From the NCBI GenBank assembly GCA_034421995.1, contig DAOUJY010000063.1, positions 1 through 32,260 of the forward strand: a stretch of 32,260 nucleotides of DNA. Direction: 5' to 3'. Below are positions 23,038 through 28,826 of the stretch, one piece after another. The notes under the pieces are model-generated. The model was not told where the DNA came from. It made no database searches and worked only from the letters and a program-made list of their open reading frames with translations. This DNA is from Bin87 sp034421995 (GTDB lineage: Bacteria > Chloroflexota > Dehalococcoidia > Lucifugimonadales > UBA3495). The stretch's first letter is position 1; the number at the start of each line of letters is the position of its first letter. The translations under genes were made by a program, and so were the position numbers.

Positions 23038-24186
23038 TCAGTTCAGCACCAGCGCTGAATCAATGCTTGCTTCGGTTTTACCCAAGTCACCCTGCGCCAG
23101 ATCGCGCAGCGATGTCTCCGCTACGCTGACCCGGCTCGACATATCAGTCACCAACTTCGCCGGTTCAGACGACGTGACGCCGGAATGCAGCAGGATAGAC
23201 GCTACGTTGCTCCAGGGGCCTGCGTGGTCCGCCCCCAGCACTACCACGACCCTGCCGGCCATGGTTGGGTCGTTCACCAGACTGTGAACTTGCTCAACTG
23301 ATGCGCAAACGGCCCGAAGGGGCGAGACACCTACGGACTCGAGGGCAAGCCGGTAGAAGCCGGGCGCGGGCGTTACGGATACCGGACCAACCGCCTGGGC
23401 CAATTGATCCAGAAGTCCGGGGGAGGATTCGGAGGGATCACCCAGGGTTACCACCATTGACCAGAGGCCGGCGCGAATATCGCGGGCCAGCCGGTTGACC
23501 AGCTCCTCCCGATTGTCCGTCCTCAGGGGTAGCTCCACGCTCCGTATCCACGGGCGAGCCACGTCCAGAGCTGGCGACGTTCCGATGACGTAATCGGCGT
23601 TGGACAGCAACTCCCGGGTTCGCACGGGAACCGACTCCCGGTCCCCGGCGCCCAACCCGGCAACTGTTATCGCCCGCTCTGCGGACCGGAACGCCGCCAC
23701 GAACTTTCTAGTTTCCTCAACTTGCCGGGCGTGATTACCCTCGTGCCCGGATGTTCTTTCAATCAAGTCCAGCAGCGACAGCGCCGGGTAATTGTTTTCG
23801 GGGTTGTACGGCGTGGCCGGGAGGTTCAATTGCGATTCGGACAGGCCGGCGATGAGAGCGCGAAATCTTCGGTAGTTGGCCTCCAGGCGGGCGACGTCCT
23901 GAGCGATGCGGTCAGTCCGGGCGTCGAAGGGGGGCAGCATCTCCCGCTCGCCGGAGGCGATCTGCTCCAGCGCCTCGACGAAATTTTCCGTCAGCAGGTG
24001 CTGCATCACCTCCCAAACCGACCAACGGGAACCCAGGAACGCTTCCGCCTCACCCAAGCCGGCCAGGGCGTTCAACAGGGCGGCGTAGCCGTCGTCGAGG
24101 CGACGCAGGGCATTTTGTTGCCGCTCAATCGTCGAGAGTTGGGCAGAACCGTCGTCAGGCATACCGTGGGAAACCATCTTGTTCAC
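23038..24186 (-). CDS. DinB-like domain fused to a CbiE-like tetrapyrrole methylase domain
   Basis: A 382-residue protein of two parts. Residues 20-165 form a DinB/YfiT-like four-helix bundle. His63 (VMQHLLTEN) and the HEGNH pair (His148, His152) are the expected metal triad. Residues 171-382 resemble the tetrapyrrole methylase (CbiE) fold: ITVAGLGAGDRESVPVRTRELL at its start, YVIGTSPALD, SMVVTLGDPSESSPGLLDQL, and FYRLALESVGVSPLRAVCAS. In CbiE the second part methylates a corrin ring using SAM. The GDP motif is followed by acidic Ser-rich residues instead of the usual small loop, so catalysis may be lost. I know no named protein with this layout. No other cobalamin gene is near. Confidence 0.7.
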   Translation of the reverse strand: MNKMVSHGMPDDGSAQLSTIERQQNALRRLDDGYAALLNALAGLGEAEAFLGSRWSVWEVMQHLLTENFVEALEQIASGEREMLPPFDARTDRIAQDVARLEANYRRFRALIAGLSESQLNLPATPYNPENNYPALSLLDLIERTSGHEGNHARQVEETRKFVAAFRSAERAITVAGLGAGDRESVPVRTRELLSNADYVIGTSPALDVARPWIRSVELPLRTDNREELVNRLARDIRAGLWSMVVTLGDPSESSPGLLDQLAQAVGPVSVTPAPGFYRLALESVGVSPLRAVCASVEQVHSLVNDPTMAGRVVVVLGADHAGPWSNVASILLHSGVTSSEPAKLVTDMSSRVSVAETSLRDLAQGDLGKTEASIDSALVLN

Positions 24187-24260
24187 CTTGGGCAGAGTTG
24201 TTCTATCGGGCTGCCATTATTGCACATCGGATTTTGCCGCCTCAGGTGCAATGGGTTATG

Positions 24261-24268
24261 ATTAATTA
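24261..24268. repeat. 8-bp target-site duplication, left copy
   Basis: ATTAATTA directly precedes the left end of the transposon, and an identical copy lies at 27922-27929 after the right end. An 8-bp duplication is usual for IS1595-family elements. Confidence 0.9.
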
Positions 24269-24306
24269 GGCAATTACATACCCATGCACACCGCCTGTGT
24301 ACACCC
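24269..24306 (+). repeat. Left terminal inverted repeat of the transposon
   Basis: It begins GGCAATTACATACC and matches the reverse complement of 27884-27921 at 36 of 38 positions. Confidence 0.9.
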
Positions 24307-24413
24307 GCTCATCGCACACCGCCCATCACCCAACCTCCCATCACAGACTGAGTTGGTTTGCGCCGTGAAGGACTAGGACAGGACTACCCGGTCATGCAAT
24401 AAGAGGTCGACCA

Positions 24414-24580
24414 GCGGACGGTACGCACCGGTCAAACCGGCCATTCAAGGCGTACCGTCCGCCGTTTCATGTTTGCGATCTTAGGCAAGGCAATCACCTC
24501 CTTTTCCTGTCTTTCACGGACGGTATCCTGACGTTACCAAATTCCGCCCAACCCGTACACCGCCCCACAAGGAGGTCCAA
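24414..24580 (+). promoter_or_regulatory. Structured leader with switchable pairing and a hidden ribosome-binding site
   Basis: GCGGACGGTACGC (24414-24426) pairs perfectly with GCGTACCGTCCGC (24450-24462). A second copy of CGGACGGTA (24517-24525) can pair with the same right arm (TACCGTCCG, 24453-24461), so two exclusive structures are possible. ACCTCCTT (24496-24503) is the exact complement of the gene's ribosome-binding site AAGGAGGT (24569-24576). This is the layout of a translation-controlling RNA switch. The ligand or signal is unknown, and no folding was computed. Confidence 0.5.
24432..24488 (-). other. Possible 18-codon leader ORF opposite the switch
   Basis: On the minus strand a near-perfect ribosome-binding site (AAAAGGAGGTGA, 24506-24495) lies 8 bases before a TTG at 24488, which opens an 18-codon frame ending at 24432. 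The same bases also act as the anti-SD of the plus-strand gene, so the ORF may be only a by-product. Confidence 0.25.
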
Positions 24581-24901
24581 ATGACCACAACCGACCGACC
24601 TTATCGAACCATCGCTGATAAGGTTCAGTTATTCAAAGAAAACGGCCTTGATGTACACGCTTATTACGACCGCTGTTCCGGACCGAGACAGCGAATTTAT
24701 CTTGATGGCGAAAGCGTTACCCGGACCGATATAGAACGTATAGCCTCCGAAGCCGGCATTGAGATATTGTCCATGTCATTGATTTACAAATATCACAGCG
24801 TCCAGCAAAGGCGTGAACCTAAACCCCGTTGGCTAGTGGAATTTCTCTACGAACCACCGCCGGAGTTTGTATGCCCGGTTATACGATTTGCGGACAGTTG
24901 A
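24581..24901 (+). CDS. Transposon cargo protein of unknown function
   Basis: A 106-residue protein that I do not recognise. It has DRPYRTIADKVQLFKENGLDV at the start, RQRIYLDGESVTRTDIERIA in the middle, and RWLVEFLYEPPPEF near the end. The first 75 residues look like an alpha/beta fold with no membrane segment. It has one Cys in DRCSGPRQR and one in EFVCPV. An excellent AAGGAGGT ribosome-binding site lies 4 bases before ATG 24581, yet the leader can mask it. It is the only plus-strand cargo gene before the transposase, with the tRNA in between. Function cannot be guessed. Confidence 0.6.
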   Translation: MTTTDRPYRTIADKVQLFKENGLDVHAYYDRCSGPRQRIYLDGESVTRTDIERIASEAGIEILSMSLIYKYHSVQQRREPKPRWLVEFLYEPPPEFVCPVIRFADS

Positions 24902-25107
24902 CCTCAACCAATGCCACGGCCTCATTCTCCGGCTCAATCCGGCCAGCGTAATGACAGTCTGCGTACAGGTGGCAAATTATTGGTTCACGGACGGAAAACC
25001 AGATTTTGCCCATTTCTGTCATCATCACCCTCCTTGCCATCATCCCTGAATGCCGTGAAGCCGGCAAGAACCTACCGCACAATTTACGGTATAAACCCTT
25101 GACAGTT

Positions 25108-25129
25108 TATATTGCCAAGTGGCAATATA
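25108..25129. promoter_or_regulatory. 22-bp palindrome, candidate operator
   Basis: TATATTGCCA and TGGCAATATA are perfect inverted arms around AG. The sequence TTGACAG occurs on both sides (25099-25105 and 25134-25140). It lies between the cargo gene and the tRNA. It is the size and symmetry of a dimeric repressor site. Confidence 0.45.
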
Positions 25130-25144
25130 GGCATTGACAGCGAG

Positions 25145-25237
25145 CGGAGCGGACAGGATTCGAACCTGCGAGGATGACCAGCTAAGCCCCCTGCCGGAGT
25201 TTGAGTCCGGTGCAATAAACCACTCTGCCACCGCTCC
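25145..25237 (-). tRNA. Type-II tRNA, anticodon CAA (Leu) with Ser-like G73
   Basis: The minus strand folds as a 93-base type-II tRNA. The acceptor stem is GGAGCGG with CCGCTCC, the anticodon stem is CCGGA/TCCGG around the loop CTCAAAC (anticodon CAA, Leu), and the T arm has GGTTCGAATCC. The variable arm is long (about 23 bases). The discriminator base is G, as in bacterial tRNA-Ser; tRNA-Leu normally has A. The D-arm GGCAGAGTGG is also Ser-like. CCA is not encoded. It has its own promoter (25282-25310). This tRNA may be charged with serine and read UUG codons; that is inference. Confidence 0.75.
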
Positions 25238-25242
25238 GTGAA

Positions 25243-25270
25243 GGCGGTTTGTGGTAACGACACAAGCCGC
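25243..25270. repeat. Hairpin in the tRNA leader
   Basis: GGCGGTTTGTG pairs with CACAAGCCGCC with one G-T mismatch. It lies immediately upstream of the tRNA 5' end and may guide processing of the precursor. Confidence 0.4.
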
Positions 25271-25281
25271 CATTCAATTTC

Positions 25282-25310
25282 AATTTACCAGCCGACGCCC
25301 ACCGCGTCAA
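25282..25310 (-). promoter_or_regulatory. Promoter of the transposon tRNA
   Basis: On the minus strand TTGACG (25310-25305), a 17-base spacer and TAAATT (25287-25282) form a good vegetative-type promoter about 45 bases before the tRNA 5' end. The tRNA gene thus has its own expression signal. Confidence 0.6.
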
Positions 25311-25372
25311 CCCCTGAGACCGGCCAGATTTAGCCGGTTTTTCGGATTTTCCTAAACCCACGCCCCCGGTCC

Positions 25373-25402
25373 TTGACAAATCCGCTCCGCTTGGTGTACA
25401 CT
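25373..25402 (+). promoter_or_regulatory. Promoter of the transposase gene
   Basis: TTGACA (25373-25378), 18 bases, then TACACT (25397-25402), 40 bases before the transposase ATG. Confidence 0.5.
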
Positions 25403-25442
25403 GCTACCATAAATCAAGTAGGAAACGGAGCAAAACCACCAA

Positions 25443-26486
25443 ATGACGAGTAAGCACAAAGGACCCGGCAAGGCGGACCGCAAAGGCATCACGCTTATTG
25501 AGGCCATACAGAAATTCAGCGACGAGGTCATCGCCGAGCAATGGTTGGTAGAACGACGCTGGCCGGACGGCATCCGGTGTCCATATTGCGCTGGCGACAA
25601 CATCACGCCGCGTACCAATGGCCGCAAGACGCCGGCCTACCGCTGCAATCCTTGTAAACGCGATTTCACCGTCAAGACCGGCACTATCATGCACGACAGC
25701 AAGTTGCCGCTGTCCAAATGGTGCATCGCCTTTTACCTGTACAACACGAACCTGAAAGGCGTATCGTCCATGAAACTCCACCGCGACCTCGGCATAACGC
25801 AGAAGTCGGCATGGCACATGGCGCATCGGATCCGTGAGGCATGGAACGTATCCGCTGACAAGTTCGCTGGCCCGGTGGAAGTGGACGAGACGTACATCGG
25901 CGGCAAGGAGTCCAATAAGCACGAATCCAAGAAGTTGCGCTCCGGTCGTGGCGCTGTTGGCAAGACACCTATCGCCGGAGCCAAAGACCGCGAAACCGGA
26001 CAGGTCAAGGTAGCCGTGGTGGAGCGGACGGACCGGCCAACGCTACAAGGTTTCGTGCGCTACGCCGTTGAACCTGGCACCACCGTCTATACCGACGAGC
26101 ACGCCGCCTATCGCGGCATAGCGACCTTTGGCATTGACCACGAAGCCGTCAAGCATGGCGTTGGTGAGTATGTGAACGGACAGGCGCACACCAACGGAAT
26201 TGAGAATTTCTGGTCGCACTTGAAACGCGGCTATCACGGTGTCTATCACCAGATGTCGCCAAAGCACCTGCATCGCTACGCCATTGAGTTTGCCGGCAGG
26301 CATAACACCCGGCCCATGGACACCGTTGACCAGATGACTTCACTGGCCGTTGGTGCCGTAGATAAGCACCTGCCTTGCGCCGAGCTGATTGGCCCGGTAG
26401 AGGAGCGGATGCCGGCTATCCGCCGTCGTGAGCGTGAGGAGCGTCGGCGGATACGAGCGGAACGCAAGGCGGCGGAAGGCGGTTAG
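25443..26486 (+). CDS. IS1595-family (ISXO2-like) transposase
   Basis: A 347-residue transposase. The N-terminal zinc finger has CPYC (C46, C49) and CNPC (C68, C71). The DDNE catalytic core shows D148 in EVDETYIGG, D218 in TVYTDEHAAY, and N251 and E254 in HTNGIENFWSHLKRG. The basic C-terminal tail (RRREREERRRIRAERK) would bind DNA. It is full length and looks functional. It cuts at the 38-bp inverted repeats of this element and makes an 8-bp duplication. The stop overlaps the 3' end of the minus-strand lipoprotein gene by 4 bases. Confidence 0.93.
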   Translation: MTSKHKGPGKADRKGITLIEAIQKFSDEVIAEQWLVERRWPDGIRCPYCAGDNITPRTNGRKTPAYRCNPCKRDFTVKTGTIMHDSKLPLSKWCIAFYLYNTNLKGVSSMKLHRDLGITQKSAWHMAHRIREAWNVSADKFAGPVEVDETYIGGKESNKHESKKLRSGRGAVGKTPIAGAKDRETGQVKVAVVERTDRPTLQGFVRYAVEPGTTVYTDEHAAYRGIATFGIDHEAVKHGVGEYVNGQAHTNGIENFWSHLKRGYHGVYHQMSPKHLHRYAIEFAGRHNTRPMDTVDQMTSLAVGAVDKHLPCAELIGPVEERMPAIRRREREERRRIRAERKAAEGG

Positions 26487-26737
26487 TTCCGACCTTCACA
26501 ATACTTCCGCGTTTTGTCCGGTCCGGCGTGGTCGGTGTGGATGCTGGCGGCTACTTCCAGGATCCGGCCACCGACCGCCATTACGTTGAGCTGGTAGTAA
26601 TCGTAGCCGACTCTGGACAGCGCGTTGCAGGCGGTGTCCAACTCCTCATCAGTAGCGTTGGTCAGGTCAATTGACGACGGCGCACAAGCGATGGCAAGGA
26701 GACTGGCGATGGTCAAGGCGGCAATGATTTTACGCAT
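26483..26737 (-). CDS. Small lipoprotein, transposon cargo
   Basis: An 84-residue protein with a lipoprotein signal: MRKIIAALTIASLLAIAC, with Cys18 in the lipobox LAIAC. It would be lipid-anchored outside the cytoplasmic membrane. The mature part has SSIDLTNATDEELDTACNAL and two more Cys, one near the end. It resembles no family I can name. Its start overlaps the stop of the TM2 gene (TAATG), so the two are coupled and probably work at the membrane together. Confidence 0.65.
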   Translation of the reverse strand: MRKIIAALTIASLLAIACAPSSIDLTNATDEELDTACNALSRVGYDYYQLNVMAVGGRILEVAASIHTDHAGPDKTRKYCEGRN

Positions 26738-27222
26738 TACGCACCTCCGTTGTACTGCCGGTCGAAATCGGCGTCCGACATTTGGAGGAGTTTGAGGCCG
26801 TCCATGATGCCGAGGAAACCAGCCACCGGCATACCAAAGCCGGTGCAGGTCAGGACGATCCGCAACACGCCGCCTTTTTCACTAAGGTAGAACTTGTTGG
26901 CTCCGACGCCGCCGAGGAGGATTGCCAAGATTGCCGCCGTATTCCGGTCCTTGCGGCTGCCGGTTGGGGCGGTAGCAGTGGACGGTTGCTGTTGCTGGAC
27001 CGGCGCAGATTGTTGTGGAACGGCCGGCGGCGCAATTGGCTCCACTAGATAGATGCTGACGGCGCGGTTGCCGTCCGCGATGTCAAAGTCAACGAGTGTG
27101 CCGCGGGTTGGAACGGATGCTCCAGGCCAATCACTACCGGCAAATCGGTACCGCTGGTGGTCGTCACCGGAAATGACGCCTTCGTTGGCCTGGATGGAAT
27201 AGTCGAGTACCTGACCGGTCAT
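26737..27222 (-). CDS. Cold-shock-like plus TM2-domain membrane protein, transposon cargo
   Basis: A 161-residue protein. Residues 1-60 look like a small OB/cold-shock-like barrel (TGQVLDYSIQANEGVISGDD, RGTLVDFDI). Residues 66-92 are a Pro/Gln/Thr-rich linker. Residues 94-146 are a TM2 domain: two membrane segments joined by a short turn with the usual LLGGVGANKFYL and GILDG-like (LGIMDGLKLL) pieces. Such combinations are widespread in bacteria but have no known function. GGAGGTTCC precedes ATG 27222. It is transcribed with the lipoprotein gene, and its leader carries a complex hairpin (27257-27372). Confidence 0.75.
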   Translation of the reverse strand: MTGQVLDYSIQANEGVISGDDHQRYRFAGSDWPGASVPTRGTLVDFDIADGNRAVSIYLVEPIAPPAVPQQSAPVQQQQPSTATAPTGSRKDRNTAAILAILLGGVGANKFYLSEKGGVLRIVLTCTGFGMPVAGFLGIMDGLKLLQMSDADFDRQYNGGA

Positions 27223-27256
27223 TGGAACCTCCTAACGGCCACTGGATAGGCTTCTT

Positions 27257-27372
27257 GCCACAGTCGCCGGCTCCAAATGCAAGTTCCGCTAGGAGGCACG
27301 GATGCCTTCCATGGCGACGAACTTGCATTTTTTGTGGAGGTTGGCGTAAAACGCCGGAGCCTCGACTGTGGC
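27257..27372 (-). ncRNA. Three-way-junction leader RNA of the TM2/lipoprotein pair
   Basis: Outer arms GCCACAGTCG (27257-27266) and CGACTGTGGC (27363-27372) are perfect, and GGCTCC (27269-27274) with GGAGCC (27356-27361) extends the stem. Inside are a 12-bp stem AAATGCAAGTTC/GAACTTGCATTT (27275-27286 and 27319-27330) and a small GGCGT/ACGCC hairpin (27343-27355). The fold is a three-way junction that a predicted transcript start at about 27373 would begin with. It could be a riboswitch-like leader or a regulator of transposition; neither is shown. Confidence 0.5.
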
Positions 27373-27379
27373 GAAAACG

Positions 27380-27408
27380 ACGTTAGCCGAGGTTCCGGTG
27401 GTTGTCAA
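27380..27408 (-). promoter_or_regulatory. Candidate promoter of the TM2/lipoprotein pair
   Basis: On the minus strand TTGACA (27408-27403), 17 bases, then TAACGT (27385-27380). Transcription would start near 27373, at the outer arm of the three-way junction. The -10 is weak. Confidence 0.35.
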
Positions 27409-27422
27409 CTGTCAAAAAGTGA

Positions 27423-27452
27423 TTGACGGCTGACCGGCGAAAATGCTATGAT
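27423..27452 (+). promoter_or_regulatory. Promoter of the 57-residue basic protein gene
   Basis: TTGACG (27423-27428), 18 bases, then an extended -10 TGC-TATGAT (TATGAT at 27447-27452). It is back to back with the TM2 promoter. Confidence 0.55.
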
Positions 27453-27497
27453 TGATGATACCTAGCATCACAATCTGGAATAAATAGGTGAGTCAGA

Positions 27498-27671
27498 ATG
27501 CCGCGCAAGAAGAAGCCACGGGGCCGTCCGCCGGTCAAGCCGCTGCCGGAACCGATTGATGCTACGCCGGAAGAGATTGCCGAGGTGGTGTTGCGGTTCA
27601 ATCCGGCGGGTTATGAGTGGCGTTATCTCAAAGACAGCCGGGCGGATGAAGATAAGGATGCCGGGGCGTGA
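27498..27671 (+). CDS. Small basic protein with AT-hook-like RGRPP motif, transposon cargo
   Basis: A 57-residue protein starting MPRKKKPRGRPPVKPLPEP. The RGRPP core flanked by basic residues is an AT-hook-like DNA-binding element. The second half (ATPEEIAEVVLRFNPAGYEW) is a short helix followed by an acidic tail. Proteins of this type (short, AT-hook start, then TPEEIAEVVL) are common in mobile elements and their hosts. It has its own extended -10 promoter. It may bind the AT-rich termini of the element or help the transposase; that is inference. Confidence 0.7.
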   Translation: MPRKKKPRGRPPVKPLPEPIDATPEEIAEVVLRFNPAGYEWRYLKDSRADEDKDAGA

Positions 27672-27805
27672 TAAAATGGGAAGAGCGATTTGCGGTTAAG
27701 GAGATCAGGCGGAGCGCAGCGGAATCGAGCCGCAACGGTGGGGTTAGCCGCCGTCGGTATTGTGAGTACCAGCCTCGGCCATCCGAGGGTTACGCTCCCG
27801 GTAAA

Positions 27806-27830
27806 GGGTCCGGTCATTATGGCCGGACCT
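27806..27830. terminator. Hairpin near the right transposon end
   Basis: GGTCCGG (27807-27813) and CCGGACC (27823-27829) form a 7-bp stem. No U-run follows. It could insulate the element or be part of its end structure. Bases 27672-27883 have no supported gene. Confidence 0.35.
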
Positions 27831-27883
27831 GCTCCATTGTAGCAGGGCTGGGGTGTGAGGGCTTGGGCTGGCGGTGTAGGGCG

Positions 27884-27921
27884 GGGTGTACACAGGCGGT
27901 GTACATAGGTATGTAATTGCC
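27884..27921 (-). repeat. Right terminal inverted repeat of the transposon
   Basis: Its reverse complement begins GGCAATTACATACC and matches the left end at 36 of 38 positions. Confidence 0.9.
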
Positions 27922-27929
27922 ATTAATTA
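27922..27929. repeat. 8-bp target-site duplication, right copy
   Basis: ATTAATTA, identical to the left copy at 24261-24268. Its last A is the first base of the downstream gene's ATG. Confidence 0.9.
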
Positions 27930-28726
27930 TGGTGAGTGGAGATACAAAATATTTGACCTCGCTGCGGGTTGGGCAAACGCTGTCGTATCATCGCGTGGTT
28001 CGCATTGTGGAGGAATTGCGGGATTCTGCCGAGTTGTCCGTGCCGTCAGCCACCTTATTCCTTCCGGCTTCGGACGCCGAGACGACGCATGCAATCACGG
28101 AGTTGGCTCGGGATCGGCAGGGTGTCGAGTGGATGTCTGCCCTGGAACGAGCCGGCAGCGGGCCGCTGCGTTCTGCGACCGGCGTCGCGGCGTTTCGAGC
28201 CGGCGATGTCGGACTCGCCATTTTGCCCCCGTTCCCCCTGAATCTCGCTCGCGTCAGAGGTGGCATCGACGCCGAACCGCTGCTGTCCCTGCTTACGGCG
28301 CGACTGACCATCGGCGTGGCGCTGGTGCGCCTGGGGCGGTACGCCGTCGCCATCTATGAGGGTCATAAGCTGGCAGTGTCAAAGACCGATACGCGCTATG
28401 TAAAGGGGAAACACCACGCCGGCGGCACCTCGCAACGCCGCTTCCAGCGGGTTCGCGAAAACCAGATCCACCGGCTGTACGTTGAGGCTTCCGGTGTCCT
28501 TGAGCGGCAATGGCGTCCGTGGCTCGACCGGCTCGAATATGTGGTTCTGGGCGGCGAAGCCGCAACCGTCAACGGATTTGTAAAAGAATGTCCCCTCTTG
28601 GCCCGGTTAGCGCCGATCACGCTGGGGCGGCGGTTGGACGTGCGGGAACCCAACCGAGCCGCCTTGGACCACGTCGGGGCCATGCTGTACGAGTCCAGAG
28701 TGTATCCACTGCGTTGGCAAGACTGA
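27929..28726 (+). CDS. VLRF1/Vms1-like peptidyl-tRNA hydrolase
   Basis: A 265-residue protein related to the VLRF1 (Vms1/ANKZF1) release-factor-like family, which cuts the peptide from tRNA on stalled large ribosomal subunits. The core is GRYAVAIYEGHKLAVSKTDTRYVKG, then AGGTSQRRFQRVRENQ. Gln169 in the GGTSQ loop corresponds to the catalytic Gln of eRF1-like proteins. The rest (EYVVLGGEAATVNGFVKECP) is the usual second half. The ATG at 27929 overlaps the transposon's target duplication, and the natural upstream sequence was moved 3.65 kb away. MutS2, which in Bacillus acts on collided ribosomes, follows 100 bases later. Function is carried over by family. Confidence 0.75.
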   Translation: MVSGDTKYLTSLRVGQTLSYHRVVRIVEELRDSAELSVPSATLFLPASDAETTHAITELARDRQGVEWMSALERAGSGPLRSATGVAAFRAGDVGLAILPPFPLNLARVRGGIDAEPLLSLLTARLTIGVALVRLGRYAVAIYEGHKLAVSKTDTRYVKGKHHAGGTSQRRFQRVRENQIHRLYVEASGVLERQWRPWLDRLEYVVLGGEAATVNGFVKECPLLARLAPITLGRRLDVREPNRAALDHVGAMLYESRVYPLRWQD

Positions 28727-28810
28727 GCCGTCCCAATCTACGGTCCCAGCCGCGTGAATGCGGGGCAAAATCGCATGCGTGGGGTTGCATCCAACCTCCG
28801 CTGAGAGCGG

Positions 28811-28819
28811 TGTTATAAT
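28811..28819 (+). promoter_or_regulatory. Extended -10 box of mutS2
   Basis: TGT-TATAAT (TATAAT perfect at 28814-28819) ends 7 bases before the ATG at 28827. No ribosome-binding site fits between them, so the message may be leaderless. Confidence 0.6.
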
Positions 28820-28826
28820 CTCCGCC

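Larger units (their letters stand above)
24269..27921. mobile_element. IS1595/ISXO2-type transposon with cargo, 3,653 bp, intact ends
   Basis: The element is bounded by 38-bp inverted repeats that match at 36 positions (GGCAATTACATACC outermost) and by a perfect 8-bp target duplication. From left to right it holds a structured leader and a 106-codon gene, a type-II tRNA (minus strand), the ISXO2-type transposase, a lipoprotein and a TM2 protein (both minus strand), and a 57-codon basic protein. The ends share C-rich, G-poor subterminal stretches with CACACCGCC-like repeats, likely transposase binding sites. The 8-bp duplication and good ends suggest a recent insertion. The target is the start codon region of the VLRF1-like gene. 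Simple IS1595 elements are much shorter, so the passenger load makes this a cargo-bearing type. Confidence 0.9.

Noticed and set aside
27668..27916. 82-codon open frame before the right transposon end
   Set aside because: It runs into the inverted repeat, has a low-complexity composition, and lacks a ribosome-binding site of note.
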